A stretch of DNA of 64,000 nucleotides from Thiocapsa sp. (GCF_018399035.1 NZ_CP073760.1:1488001-1552000); one strand, 5' to 3'; shown: positions 39,163-50,760, numbered from the stretch's first letter. A program made the numbers and translations. The notes: generated by a model not told the origin, from the letters alone.

Positions 39163-39244
39163 AGAGCAACAACAAGTAGGGCTCGGGGTTAGACCGGGTG
39201 CCTTTGCGGCCGCCCAACCGGCGTCGGGAGCCTAACCGCGCGAC

Positions 39245-39900
39245 CCGTAAACGTCGTCTTCAGGCACGCTACCGCCCTACCCTGTCATGAATAGGCATCA
39301 AAAACAAAAGCATGGCGAAATTGCATTGTCTTTCGGCGTCAACCGGAAGACCGGCGCATCCTATATCAGAGATTCCGCGACAACAAGGGTTGAGCGCTGC
39401 CCCGTCGATGTCCGGCGCGGCGGCTTCGTGGTTGCCAAGGAGATCAAGGCGCAGCACGTCTCGCACGGCGCGCGTGGTCTGGATTCGCGGTTATGAGAGG
39501 CAGTCTTTCCGGCGCGTTGCCGAGAGGCGCGACGCTCGGGGGCGTGCAAGAGCAACAACAGGCGGAGCTCGGGGTTAGACCAGGTGCCTTTTTCGGCCGC
39601 CCAATCCGGCGTTGAAAGCCTACCCGTGCGACCGTCAAACGTCGTCTTCAGGCACGCTACCGCCCTACCCTGTCATGAATAGGCATCAAAAACAAAAGCA
39701 TGGCGAAATTGCATTGTCTTCCGTCTACCGGAAGGAAGGCGCATCCTATATCAGAGATTCCGCGGCAACAAGGATCGAGCGCTCCGATCGAGACGCCCAC
39801 GCATTCACCGGGGCCGGGCGTCGGACGCGGAGCGTCCACAAGACACTCCCACGCAGAGCGTGGGAGCGAGCTAGAGGCCGATCGGCCGTTTCCGAATGTG
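39245..39900. repeat. 388-bp repeat, two tandem copies (second short form)
   Basis: Markers ATGAATAGGCATC at 39287 and 39675, again 388 bp apart. The second breaks off near GATCGAGCGC and joins the GACGCGGAGCGTC hairpins. Confidence 0.85.
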
Positions 39901-39929
39901 CGACGGGAGACCTGACCCCGGACTTGCAG

Positions 39930-40045
39930 GCGAGGATGGCGACGGCGCCGAGGCCGCGCAGGGTGGCCATGCTGCTGTTGACGATGTTGAACAGGACTTG
40001 GCGCTGGAGGCCGACGATGCTGCTGCTTGGGTAGTGCCGGAACAA
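39930..40045 (-). pseudogene. membrane transporter fragment, possibly a Wzx-type flippase
   Basis: The antisense reading GLQRQVLFNIVNSSMATLRG and LGAVAILA is a membrane-type segment like the loop and helix of polysaccharide flippases, where I recall LQRQV..N....LATLRG.GA. Only about 38 codons. It abuts the truncated XRE/ImmA gene. Confidence 0.35.
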
Positions 40046-40741
40046 AGACCACGGCCACGCCAGCCGCGGCGCAAATTGCCTGCACGGCAGGGACGAACTC
40101 GGCCGGGTTTGCTACGGCGGTCAATTTCCGGGCCTCATTCAACGCATGACGAAAGGCGGCCCTCTCGTAAGTGGCACAGTCAATACGGGCTGCTTCCAGC
40201 TCGCCCTGGCGCAACCAGGCTGAAACAGCCTCAGGGCGGATCTCGTGCTTGTCGTGCTGTCGGTAAGCAACCGCGAGTCGCGGCCAGATGTCATCCCACT
40301 GATCAACGCTGGCAATCCCGAAAAACGGAGTACCTCGATCAGCTGTGCTTTGCCGTCCGAGCGTTCGGACAGCCAGCTCAGTTTGATCATCTCCTTGAGC
40401 GGCAGTTTTCTCAGCCAGTCAAGATCTCTCTCAAGCTGGGCTTCCTCGGCAAGACGTGCCTGGGTCTCCTGGTAGTTGGCCTCCAGATTGAGCCAGTAGT
40501 CCACCGGCATGCCAATGGCGCGTTCCAGTTTGATGGCCGTCTCGGGGGTGATGGCAGACTTGCCCTTACACTTGACGATGGCGTTGAGGTGTTGTTCCGT
40601 CAGACCGGTGCGCTTGGCCAGTTCCGCCTTGCTCATCTTGCGGAGATCGAGCTCATAAGCCAGCACTTCGCCTGGTGTGACAGCGTAATCCGGTTGATAT
40701 CTGTTGGGCGTTGAGAAATCGGGGACGTACCACGGAATCAA
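40043..40741 (-). pseudogene. XRE regulator with ImmA/IrrE-type C-terminus, frameshifted and truncated
   Basis: HigA-like antitoxin. MIPWYVPDFSTPNRYQPDYA, then TPGEVLAYELDLRKMSKAEL and AKRTGLTEQHLNAIVKCKGK (helix-turn-helix), then AITPETAIKLERAIGMPVDY. At about 40322 a T is missing from a T-run (CGTTTTTCGG): one frame runs on as junk to 40139, while the true continuation VDQWDDIWPRLAVAYRQHDK, EARKLTAVANPAEFVPAV and VAVVFVPALP lies in another frame. The gene is cut at about 40043, before any HExxH motif. Confidence 0.7.
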
Positions 40742-40970
40742 GGAGCCAATGAGGGACGGGGCCGGAGCAATCGGAGGCGCCTTGTCACCACGTCGTCTTG
40801 CTCGCCGGCCCCCGCCTCAGCCGGACGCCGGACCGATCAGGTCTTCCACGTTCACGGCATCGAAGATCCCGTCGAGCCAGACGTCCAGTTGCGCGACCGG
40901 CGCCGTGTCGATGCGCTGCTCCGCCCCCGCGGACAATGGACCGAAGCGGCGCGTGAGCAGACGACGATCA
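40715..40970 (-). pseudogene. DUF4351/DUF2887 C-terminal fragment
   Basis: Matches 41929-42175 closely (AAATCGGGGACGTAYCACGG and following). It codes the end of the DUF2887 gene, SSASTRRRSRN out of frame and QLDVWLDGIFDA-type tail in frame. The rest of the gene is absent. Confidence 0.7.
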
Positions 40971-41020
40971 GCCGGTTGGCGGTGCGCTGATGGTTGCCTG
41001 GACTCGCTTGCGGCTTTCCA

Positions 41021-41524
41021 TTAGCCAGAAAGATGATCGTGACCGGATTTATGGTAAGCGGGATAAGGGATAAAAACCTTGTCAAGCAGTTGTTCAACAG
41101 TGTAAGGACAGTGACGGGGAAAGGTCTCTGGCGGCAAAGCGGTTTCGTCGCTGGCCAATTGCACGGCATCGCCATAGACATCGGCGATCGTTTCGCCCAG
41201 GAGCGCCTTGAGACCAGGCGATTGTTTCAATAGTTTAGTCAGACGAATGCGCTGCTCAATGATCGTGGCGCGCCAACTATCGCCCTTGAATTCGCGCCAA
41301 CGCTCGGACAACAGTTGATACTGGTATTCCCATTTCAATAAGTGAGCGAGCAAAATCAATAACCTGCTTTCCAGTTCGCGGCGCTCGCTCTTGCTCATGT
41401 CGCTGAGTTCTTCCACCAGATGCTCGAGATCCAATTCTGCATAACGCCCGGCGCGCAGGAGTTCGGCATGGCGCTGTGCCCATGCGGAATAATCGCTTTC
41501 GTATAATGTGCTGAGTTCGGCCAT
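41021..41524 (-). CDS. DUF29 domain protein, second copy
   Basis: 167 residues. MAELSTLYESDYSAWAQRHA, LDLEHLVEELSDMSKSERRE, LESRLLILLAHLLKWEYQYQ, then the tail FPRHCPYTVEQLLDKVFIPY. All DUF29 blocks are present and the tail is extended by 15 residues (YPAYHKSGHDHLSG). Function unknown. Flanked by fragments, so probably transferred alone. Confidence 0.85.
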   Translation of the reverse strand: MAELSTLYESDYSAWAQRHAELLRAGRYAELDLEHLVEELSDMSKSERRELESRLLILLAHLLKWEYQYQLLSERWREFKGDSWRATIIEQRIRLTKLLKQSPGLKALLGETIADVYGDAVQLASDETALPPETFPRHCPYTVEQLLDKVFIPYPAYHKSGHDHLSG

Positions 41525-41525
41525 G

Positions 41526-41935
41526 TCATCCTCCGCCCGCTCTAGCTAGCAAGCCCACACCAACGCTCTGCGTTGCAGGGCGATTGCGGGGCGATATCTG
41601 TCGGAGCGCCGGCGCGGTGCGTCGAGCCGGTGTTCCTCGCCGTATAGTCCGATCTTCCCCTCGTTTCCCCTGGTTCGTTCCCCCCTCGTTCCCAAGCTCT
41701 GCTTGGGAATGCGGCCCGCAAAGCTCTGCTTTGCGACATCTCGGAGGGGACGAGAAGCTGAGCTTCTCGGGCCGGGTTCCCAAGCGGAGCTTCGCAACCA
41801 GGCACCAGGCACCAGGCAACCGCTTCGGACTCGCGACGCAGAGCGTCGGGGCAACAGTCCCACGCGGGAAGCCGAAGACCAGGATGCGGCTGTTGCACAC
41901 ACCGATGCCGTTTTGGTCGAAATCGGGGACGTATC
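41526..41935. other. repeat-rich gap with tviB remnant
   Basis: CAAAGCTCTGCTTTG and GAAGCTGAGCTTCT hairpins, then at 41868-41920 an antisense piece of tviB ([16 protein letters not shown]). No complete gene. Confidence 0.65.
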
Positions 41936-42020
41936 ACGGAATCAAGGAGCCAATGAGGGACAGGACCGGAGCAATCGGAGACGCCATGTCGACCCGTCGG
42001 CTTGCTCGCGAGCCCCCGCC

Positions 42021-42847
42021 TCAGCCGGACGCCGGACCGATCAGGTCTTCCACGTTCGCGGCATCGAAGATCCCGTCGAGCCAGACGTCCAGTTGCGCGA
42101 CCGGCGCCGTGTCGATGCGCTGCTCCGCCCCTGTGGACAATGGGCCGAAGCGGCGCGTGAGCAGACGCTTGAGGCTTTCGGCCTTGCCCTCGACCTTGCC
42201 CTCGGCCTTGCCCTCGACCTTGCCATCGGCTTTGCCCTTGACCTCGCCCTCGGCATAGATCGATTGATACGCCTTCGTTTCCTGAATCGGGGTCACTAAA
42301 TTCAGCATCGCCCAGATCTCCTTCGCGGTCAGGCCGCGAAATCGCTCGAAAAACCAAAACTCCAGCACCTGCCCCAGAATCTCACGCACCTCCGGGGCCA
42401 GCGACGCCTCTTGGACGGTGCGCCACAAGCCCTGCGCGCGGGCACGCAAGTCGTCATCGTCCGCGATCAGCAGCGGCGCAAAGACCGCCACGTAGGGGTT
42501 GTCCGGTTCGCGCGCCAGCCAGTTCGGCAAGACCTGCCGCAGCGCGACCTGCAGCAACGGCGCTTGGGCCTGGTTCGCCCAGCGTGGAAAGCGCGGACGG
42601 TCCTGCTCGCGCAGAAAGATCCCCACGCCGATCACATCCCGGTGCGGATGCGCCTCGCCGTACAGTCCGATCTTGGTCAGCAGATTGTACCAAGCGCTCT
42701 CGGCATGCTGACCTTGGAATTCGACCACGTAGACCGGCCCATCGTGCCCGTCGGGCTCGAAAATGCCATCCAAACGCCGCTCCAGCCCTTTGATCGTCAG
42801 GGAACAGAAGCGGTAAGGACCGACCAGTTCACGACCGCCGGTGAGCA
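42021..42847 (-). pseudogene. DUF2887/DUF4351 Rpn-like protein, 5' truncated
   Basis: About 275 residues from the junction: [40 protein letters not shown] (E-x-Q of the PD-(D/E)XK fold), LQVALRQVLPNWLAREPDNP, FWFFERFRGLTAKEIWAMLN. It then has a Lys/Glu/Gly repeat (KGKADGKVEGKAEGKVEGK) and a DUF4351 tail RRFGPLSTGAEQRIDTA. The start is replaced at about 42848 by a tviB fragment, in frame with unrelated sequence. Close relatives are putative PD-(D/E)XK nucleases. Confidence 0.75.
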
Positions 42848-43180
42848 CGCGGTGCGCAGGTCCGGGCAGTTTTCCTTGAAGGCGAAGCCGAGGACGAGGA
42901 TGCGGCTGTTGCAGACACCGATGCCGCTTTGGAGCATGAGCTTGACGACGGTCTCGGCGACATGCGCACCCATGCGGTCGTTGATGCGGCGCCCGGCGAG
43001 GATGACCTCGGGGTGGTAGCCGATGGCGACGGCCTTGTGGGTCAGATAATAGGGGTCGACACCGATGCAGTGCCCGCCGACCAGGCCGGGGCGGAAGGGG
43101 AGGAAGTTCCATTTGCTCCCGGCGGCTTCCAGCACCTCGAGGGTGTCGGGGTTTGTGAGATGGGCGAGATGTTGGGCCAT
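42848..43180 (-). pseudogene. tviB copy 4, internal deletion and truncated
   Basis: Begins [13 protein letters not shown] and jumps to [20 protein letters not shown], losing about 260 codons. The deletion endpoints share GGGTGTCG in the intact copies. It keeps [11 protein letters not shown] and stops matching after KENCPDLR, where the DUF2887 gene begins. A heptamer array precedes its start as in the full copies. Confidence 0.85.
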
Positions 43181-43195
43181 GTGCGGTCGGGTCTG

Positions 43196-43232
43196 TGGGT
43201 TCGGGGTTCGGGGTTCGGGGTTCGGGGTTCGG
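43196..43232. repeat. heptamer repeat (TTCGGGG)n before tviB copy 4
   Basis: Five units, 16 bases upstream of the ATG. Confidence 0.85.
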
Positions 43233-44025
43233 CAAGGGGCGACTTCAGTCGCCCATAAATTTCGGTACGGACGTCTCGGGGCGACTGAAGTCGCCCCTAC
43301 CCCTCTTCGACCTCGGCGCGGACGTCTCGGGAGTGTGTAGGGGCGACTTCAGTCGCCCGTAAATCTCGGTACGGACGTCTCGGGGCGACTGAAGTCGCCC
43401 CTACCCTCTTCGACCTCGGCGCGGGTGTCTCGGGAGTGTGTAGGGGCGACTTCAGTCGCCCATAAGCCTCGGCGCGGGCATGTCGGGGCGACTGAAGTCG
43501 CCCATAAATCTCGGTGCGGACGTCTCGGGGCGACTGAAGTCGCCGCTACCCTCTTCGACCACGGCGCGGGTGTCTCGGGAGCGTGTAGGGGCGACTTCAG
43601 TCGCCCGTAAATCTCGGCGCGGACGTCTCGGGGCGACTGAAGTCGCCCCTACCCTCTTTGTCCTCGGCGCGGGTGTCTCGGGAGTGTGTAGGGGCGACTT
43701 CAGTCGCCCATAAATCTCGGTGCGGGCGTCTCGGGGCGACTGAAGTCGCCCCTACCCTCTTCGACCTCGGCGCGGGTGTCTCGGGAGTGTGTAGGGGCGA
43801 CTTCAGTCGCCCATAAGCCTCGGTGCGGACGTCTCGGGGCGACTGAAGTCGCCCCTACCCTCTTCGACCTCGGCGCGGGTGTCTCGGGAGTGTGTAGGGG
43901 CGACTTCAGTCGCCCATAAATCTCGGTGCGGACGTCTCGGGGCGACTGAAGTCGCCTTTACGTCGCCCCTACGTCGCCCCTACGTCGCCCCTACGTCGCC
44001 CGTACGTCGCCTCTATGTGTTGTTT
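43233..44025. repeat. GCGACTGAAGTCGC array
   Basis: About fourteen palindromes in 104-bp double units, then four TACGTCGCCC units and the MITE B end. Nearly the same as 38190-38665 at its right side. Confidence 0.88.
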
Positions 44026-44046
44026 GATGCTTCTTCGGGAATCGCC

Positions 44047-44527
44047 TTAGTCCCGGTAGCCGGAATGGGTGTCTTCCGGATCGTCGAGCAGGCTCCTCGG
44101 GTCGGGATCGCACAGCTTGATCGACAATCGGGTGATGCTGAACGGGTCCACGGGATCGCTGTGGATGAAGAAGCGTGCGACCAGGCTCACATGCCGGGGC
44201 GCTTTGACCCGACCGGCGGTCAAGCCCATCTCGTTGCGACGTGTCCGTTGGGTGAGGTGTTGGAGCCACTTCAGCACGGGCCAGGTCCGGGCGAAGTGGC
44301 TCCAGGGCCGCACGAACCGCCCGGTCGCGACGTAGAAGAGCACTTGGTCGAGGATTGGATCGACGTGCCGGCGCGGCTGGAATCCATGTGCATCCATCGC
44401 CTCCGCGACGGTACGTCGCAGCGGCTCCTCCGGGGCCGGGGCATGAAACCGTTCCCCTTCCGGGGCGTCTTCATGGGCACGCAGAATGAGAAACAGAAAG
44501 GCCGCAACCGAGAACCCGCGCGGGAGA
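44047..44527 (-). pseudogene. GWYEYY family, truncated copy
   Basis: Same left-truncated form and same junction as 38683-39162, but the body is closest to 30577-30990 (MDAHGFQPRRHVDPILDQVL with CGPGATSPGPG-type silent differences). Confidence 0.8.
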
Positions 44528-44609
44528 GAGCAACAACAGGTAGGGCTCGGGGTTAGACCGGGTGCCTTTGCGGCCGCCCAATCCGGCGTCGGGAGCCTAA
44601 CCGCGCGAC

Positions 44610-44870
44610 CCGTAAACGTCGTCTTCAGGCACGCTACCGCCCTACCCTGTCATGAATAGGCATCAAAAACAAAAGCATGGCGAAATTGCATTGTCTTTCG
44701 GCGTCAACCGGAAGACCGGCGCATCCTAATATCAGAGATTCCGCGGCAACAAGGGTCGAGCGCTCCGATCGAGACGCCCACGCATTCACCGGGGCCGGAC
44801 GTCGGACGCGGAGCGTCCACAAGACACCCCTACGCAGAGCGTGGGAGCGAGCTAGAGGCCGATCGGCCGT
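44610..44870. repeat. 388-bp repeat, short form
   Basis: Marker ATGAATAGGCATC at 44652; one extra base (CCTAATATC) breaks the reading frame seen in other copies, supporting a non-coding nature. Confidence 0.75.
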
Positions 44871-44942
44871 TTCCGAATGTGCGACGGGAGACCTGACCCC
44901 GGACTCCGCACGTCCCCGGTTTCTCGGTTTCTGCACATGGAC

Positions 44943-45974
44943 CTAGTGTTCGTCTCCGGCACTCATGCTCCGCACGGCCTGCAACCAATGGCTTCCGTCG
45001 GGACTGATGAGCAGTTGGTCGCCGAGGTCTTCCAACGTCCGAAGGTCGACGATGCGCGCCAGCAACGGTTCGGTCTGCTCGGCGATCGTCAATCCAAAAC
45101 GACGGCGTACCAGACGGACCAGGATGTGGCGGGTCGCTTCGCGACCTTGCTCAATGCCTTGCTCAATGCCTTCTCGTTTCCACTGATCGGTCCAGCTTTC
45201 CAGATTCTCGGCCAACATGTGATACACCTCGCTGAGTTCGCCAAGGGGTGGCAGTTGCACGCCGGGCAGTCGCTTGGGCAAGAAGACGCGACCGAACCAG
45301 ACCGCGAAGTCACGGCGCAGACCGGTCTGTTCCGGCGCCTTGAGCCAGTCGAGCAAGGCGTGCACGATGCCCATCGCCTCGTCCGCGCCGCGGCTGGCCT
45401 CGAGCCGAAACAGGGCCGCACTGAGGTTGCGCTCGGGCAGGGAGCCGGCGTTGGCGATGCGCTGCTCGTCGAGCAGCAGGTAAGCCTGTCGCGGGCGATA
45501 GCACTCGAGCAGCGGCGGCGCCGGCTCGATGAGCGGCTCGAGCGTCTCGGCAGCACGCCAGGGCGTGACACCATTGTAGAGCACCACGGGCAGCACGGGC
45601 GGCAGACGTCCTGCGGCACTCAGGGTCCCGGCGCGGATGAGATCCTGGTAGAGCAGCCCGAGGTAGGTCTGGATGCGCACGGCCATCCAGGGATCGACGG
45701 TGGATTGGAATTCCAGCAGCAGGTAGACGTAGAGCCAGTCGGGGCCCCAGCGCAGGCGCCAGACGATGTCGTCGGCGCGGTCGCGCAAGTCGTCGGTCAC
45801 ATAGCTCCCGCTGCAGCGCTCGAGGGTCTCGAGGTCGAGCGCTTGGACCCAATCGCCGGGCACGAAGCCGTGCAGCAGGTCGCGCACCATGGCGGCGTGA
45901 CCGTAGAGCAGTTTGTAGCCGCTGTCATGGGTGGGGCCGCGCCGGGGTGACTTGGATGTCTTGGGTGTCTTCAT
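44943..45974 (-). CDS. Rpn/YhgA-like nuclease, copy C
   Basis: 343 residues. Same core as copy A but the spacer is reduced to IEQG, IEQG with no LEQG unit at all, the shortest in the set. MVRDLLHGFVPGDW has His where others have Arg. It ends QAVRSMSAGDEH like copy A, not like copies B and E-H. Confidence 0.87.
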   Translation of the reverse strand: MKTPKTSKSPRRGPTHDSGYKLLYGHAAMVRDLLHGFVPGDWVQALDLETLERCSGSYVTDDLRDRADDIVWRLRWGPDWLYVYLLLEFQSTVDPWMAVRIQTYLGLLYQDLIRAGTLSAAGRLPPVLPVVLYNGVTPWRAAETLEPLIEPAPPLLECYRPRQAYLLLDEQRIANAGSLPERNLSAALFRLEASRGADEAMGIVHALLDWLKAPEQTGLRRDFAVWFGRVFLPKRLPGVQLPPLGELSEVYHMLAENLESWTDQWKREGIEQGIEQGREATRHILVRLVRRRFGLTIAEQTEPLLARIVDLRTLEDLGDQLLISPDGSHWLQAVRSMSAGDEH

Positions 45975-46079
45975 AGGGCTGATCGATTTCCCTCGCTGTT
46001 CTCTCGTTCCCTCGCCCCCGCAACGCTCTGCTTTGCGCCTCTGCTCTCGGGAAGCGGAGCTTCCAGTACCGGGTTCCCA

Positions 46080-46362
46080 AGTGTAGCGGCGACTTCAGTC
46101 GCCCATAAGCCTCGGCGCGGGCATGTCGGGGCGACTGAAGTCGCCCCTACCCTTCTTCGATCTCGGTACGGGCGTCTCGGGGCGACTGAAGTCGCCCCTA
46201 CCCTCTTCGATCTCGGTACGGGCGTCTCGGGGCGACTGAAGTCGCCGCTACCCTTCTTCGATCTCGGTACGGGTGTCTCGGGGCGACTGAAGTCGCCGCT
46301 ACCCTTCTTCGATCTCGGCGCGGGCGTCTCGGGGCGACTGAAGTCGCCCCTACCCTCTCTGC
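46080..46362. repeat. GCGACTGAAGTCGC array, 50-51 bp units
   Basis: Six palindromes, spacer CTTCTTCGATCTCGGTACGG; e.g. 46131, 46182, 46232. All in one orientation after the first. Confidence 0.88.
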
Positions 46363-46443
46363 TTTGCGTGTCTGCTCCGGGAAAGCAGAGCTTCCGGTAC
46401 CGGGTTCCCAAGCGGAGCTTGGGAACCAGTTAACCCGCTAAAA

Positions 46444-47148
46444 TCAGTGTTCCTCGCCAACACTCATGTGCCGTACCGCGCGCAACCAATCCTCTCCGTC
46501 GGGACTGATGAGCAGTTGATCGCCGAGGTCTTCCAACGTCCGAAGTTCGGCGATGCGCGCCAGCAACGGTTCGGTCTGCTCGGCGATCGTCAATCCAAAA
46601 CGACGGCGTACCTGACGGACCAGGATGTGGCGGGTCGCCTCGCGACCTTGCTCAATGCCTTGCTCCAAGCCTTGCTCCAAGCCTTGCTCCAAGCCTTGCT
46701 CCAAGCCTTGCTCCAAACCTTTCTCCAAGCCTTGCTGCATCCCTTCTCGTTTCCACTGATCGGTCCAGCTTTCCAGATTCTCGGCCAACATGTGATACAC
46801 CTCGCTGAGTTCGCCAAGGGGTGGCAGTTGCACGCCGGGCAGGCGCTTGGGCAAGAAGACGCGACCGAACCAGACCGCGAAGTCACGGCGCAGACCGGTC
46901 TGTTCCGGGGCCTTGAGCCAGTCGAGCAAGGCGTGCACGATGCCCATCGCCTCGTCCGCGCCGCGGCTCGCCTCGAGCCGAAACAGGGCCGCACTGAGGT
47001 TGCGCTCGGGCAGGGAGCCGGCGTTGGCGATGCGCTGCTCGTCGAGCAGCAGGTAAGCCTGTCGCGGGCGATAGCACTCGAGCAGCGGCGGCGCCGGCTC
47101 GATGAGCGGCTCGAGCGTCTCGGCAGCACGCCAGGGCGTGACACCATT
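46444..47148 (-). pseudogene. Rpn/YhgA-like nuclease, copy D, lacking its nuclease half
   Basis: Keeps the C-terminal half: EPAPPLLECYRPRQAYLLLD through MGIVHALLDWLKAPEQTG, spacer MQQG, LEKG, five LEQG, IEQG, and the tail. At 47148 it is cut at GTGACACCATTGT and joined to unrelated DNA, so the D/ExQ catalytic region is gone. Confidence 0.82.
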
Positions 47149-47400
47149 GTCTTCTCGGATGCATCTGCGCTAGAGCAGCGGCGGCCCCAGCTCAGACCAA
47201 GCGCGCTTCGGCGCGGTGGACTTCCCTCCACACCAACTCGCTCCCACGCTCTGCGTGGGAGTGTCGACCCGACGCTCTGCGTCGCGGGGCAGCGGTCGTG
47301 CGCCGGCGCAGGGTGCAACGCAGGCGGAGCGCGTCGACCTGGTGGCAGGGACGCGGAGCGTCCCGGCGACACTCCCACGCGGAGCGTGGGAGCGAGCTCT
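47149..47400. repeat. hairpin cluster
   Basis: CTCCCACGCTCTGCGTGGGAG, GACGCGGAGCGTC and CTCCCACGCGGAGCGTGGGAG palindromes. No gene. Confidence 0.65.
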
Positions 47401-47580
47401 AGGATGTCCTCGCGGCTGTCGCCGCGTTGGTAGTGCAGGCGCACCAGACGCATCGTCCAGCCTTTGCGGGTCAGCCCGTCCTTGCTCTGCTGCGCCTGCA
47501 GGTGGGCCAGCACCACCAGGGCGGAGGGGTTGGGATCGGCTTCCAGCTCGGAACAATGGGCCTGAAGATCCATCAGTTTG
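47401..47580 (-). pseudogene. fragment of DUF4351-type Rpn gene
   Basis: Reads KLMDLQAHCSELEADPNPSA, LVVLAHLQAQQSKDGLTRKG, MRLVRLHYQRGDSREDILE, matching residues 100-160 of the chimeric gene at 3179-4012. Both ends are missing. Confidence 0.8.
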
Positions 47581-47670
47581 GGGCGACTTTCGTCGCCCGG
47601 ACAGACCGCGGTCGCCATGGGGGCGCCCACACCGACATGGCGGTTGCCGCGTGGGCGAATCAATTCGCCG

Positions 47671-48000
47671 CTACACCTTCGGTTGGGATCGGACCTCGGC
47701 GTCGAGCTGGGCGATCTCGATCTTGAGGGCGTCGTATTCGGCACGTTTGCGCTGCAGGAAGCGGGCGGTGATGCGCGCCTTGGCCTCGATGCCCTGCGGG
47801 GCGAGCAGGTAGGCGTAGGCGAGTTTGTTGTTGCTTCTGCGGAAATTCTGGACCTTCACCCAGCCTTGATCGACGACGGCGCGCACGCAATAGTTGGTGC
47901 TGCCCAGGCTGATGCCGAGGGCTTTGGCCAGATCACGCTGGGTGGCCTCGGGGTTCGCCTCCAGGTGCTTGAGGACGCGGTAGTGCAGGTCGTCGGTCAT
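47671..48000 (-). CDS. EPS-associated MarR family regulator, second copy
   Basis: 109 residues from ATG 48000 (MTDDLHYRVLKHLEANPEAT). Helix-turn-helix QRDLAKALGISLGSTNYCVR, wing DQGWVKVQNFRRSNNKLAYA. About 85 percent like the copy at 20758-21108. No transport or biosynthesis gene directly downstream; the next gene on the same strand is an Rpn fragment. Confidence 0.87.
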   Translation of the reverse strand: MTDDLHYRVLKHLEANPEATQRDLAKALGISLGSTNYCVRAVVDQGWVKVQNFRRSNNKLAYAYLLAPQGIEAKARITARFLQRKRAEYDALKIEIAQLDAEVRSQPKV

Positions 48001-48426
48001 GGGGCTCGCAAGGGCGCCGGGGCGCAAGGGGGTCGACGCCGGGCGTCTGATAGGGTTGCCGGTGGCGGTGTTCTGGGTGACGTGCGCCGGGGTGCGGTGC
48101 GTTGGGACTGGTGCGTTTGGTCTAGCCTGCGGCGACGCTTCGGGCACGCTACCGCCCTACCTTGTCATGCCGGTATGGCATTGGGGAGGACGGGTTGTCG
48201 GGTCGGTCGGGCAGTGGTTCAGGATTTGAACCGCCGTGGATGACACCATGGGCGGCGGCTTGGGTCAAGGGGAAGTCGTGGATTTGTGGACGCATGTGGG
48301 TTGGGCTTTGGTCCGACACTTGTGGGTTGGACTTTAGTCCGACGCCGGGCGGGGTCGGTGGGGCGACAAGGGTGTGGCGGCCGGCTTGGCGTCGGTGTCG
48401 GACTGAAGTCCGACCCACAGTGGGCG
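48001..48426. other. intergenic with GTCGGACTGAAGTCCGAC repeats
   Basis: 48130-48170 has CGCTACCGCCCTACCTTGTC. 48296-48420 has GTTGGACTTTAGTCCGAC and GTCGGACTGAAGTCCGACCC palindromes. No gene supported. Confidence 0.6.
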
Positions 48427-48642
48427 TCAGGCGCTCGGCTTCATGTCGAGCTCAGCCGACAGTTGGTTCGCGCGGGCTGCGATTTGCTCGATGCTCAAAT
48501 CGGGCAAGCCTGTTTGGCGCCACGTCGTGTAATCGAACCGTTCTCGGTTGATGGAGACCACAAATCGCTCGGCTTCGACCAAACCAAGCGCGTCAATGAG
48601 AGCTCGCATGCCCCGCACGCGGATTTCAGTTTCCGTTGTCAT
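48427..48642 (-). CDS. small protein, partner of PIN genes
   Basis: 71 residues: MTTETEIRVRGMRALIDALG, LVEAERFVVSINRERFDYTT, IEQIAARANQLSAELDMKPS. Helical and acidic, size of an antitoxin. At 26861 its frameshifted twin overlaps a PIN gene. Here no PIN gene is upstream, so it is an orphan. Role inferred only from that pairing. Confidence 0.6.
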   Translation of the reverse strand: MTTETEIRVRGMRALIDALGLVEAERFVVSINRERFDYTTWRQTGLPDLSIEQIAARANQLSAELDMKPSA

Positions 48643-48657
48643 ACCCGTTCGGTCGAG

Positions 48658-48909
48658 CTACGCAGCGACATCTTGTCGACTGAGCTCATAGAGGCGCTCG
48701 GGCGAAAGCTCCAGCCCGTTGGGCCACCCCAATGCACCGGCATCGATGATGAAACGCTTGACGTAGGCTTCCGATTCCAGAGGTTGGAGTAGGGGACCAC
48801 GCCGGGCGGCGCAGTACGCCCTCACATCGAAGATGCCCTGACTGCCATCGGAAAAGACCAATGCGATGCGTCCGTCACCGAGATACTGTGCTTCGTTGAG
48901 CTTAATCAC
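48658..48909 (-). CDS. DUF2442 protein
   Basis: 83 residues from GTG 48909: MIKLNEAQYLGDGRIALVFS, GIFDVRAYCAARRGPLLQPL, then the tail AGALGWPNGLELSPERLYEL. Matches the DUF2442 pattern (LxFxDGxxGxxD...WPNGxDLxPExLY). It overlaps the DUF4160 gene by 8 bases, the usual DUF4160-DUF2442 pair thought to be toxin-antitoxin-like; function unproven. Confidence 0.8.
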   Translation of the reverse strand: MIKLNEAQYLGDGRIALVFSDGSQGIFDVRAYCAARRGPLLQPLESEAYVKRFIIDAGALGWPNGLELSPERLYELSRQDVAA

Positions 48910-49167
48910 GATCTGCCCCTTGGATCTGCTCGAGTGGCTCGAATCGCTGGGCACGATCCCAGTTATCCAGCAGTTCTTGCCGATGATCATGACACCAATC
49001 GCCGACAATGGCGGCCACTTTGCGCGGCAGTTTTCCCTTCGACACGCTGCCGGTCTGAATGTCGACGAGGGCTTCGAATCCCTGGTATTCGACATGGATG
49101 TGCGGTGGCGGATGGTCGTCGTGCCACATGCGCACGATGATACCGAAAAAATCGACAGCACCGGCAT
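48902..49167 (-). pseudogene. DUF4160 protein, one-base frameshift in a T-run
   Basis: Body RMWHDDHPPPHIHVEYQGFE, ALVDIQTGSVSKGKLPRKVA and so on to the stop. The family start MPVLSIFFGIIVRM would need one more T at about 49150 (TTTTTT as read); from ATG 49167 the frame goes astray. Without an ATG the product might start at the internal GTG. First gene of the DUF4160-DUF2442 pair. Confidence 0.7.
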
Positions 49168-49189
49168 TGAGGGACTTGATCCTTGTGCT

Positions 49190-50647
<1,458 letters not shown>

Positions 50648-50760
50648 GTGGGGTTCGGGGTTCGGGGTTCGGGGTTCGGACGCCTGGGCTTCGGGCTCGC
50701 GACGCAGAGCGTTGGGGCCACACTCCCACGCGGAGCGTGGGAGCGAATGACGGTGGCGTG
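50648..50760. repeat. heptamer (TTCGGGG)n and GCGTGGGAG hairpin
   Basis: Four heptamers at 50650-50678 before tviB copy 3, then CTCCCACGCGGAGCGTGGGAG. Confidence 0.8.
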
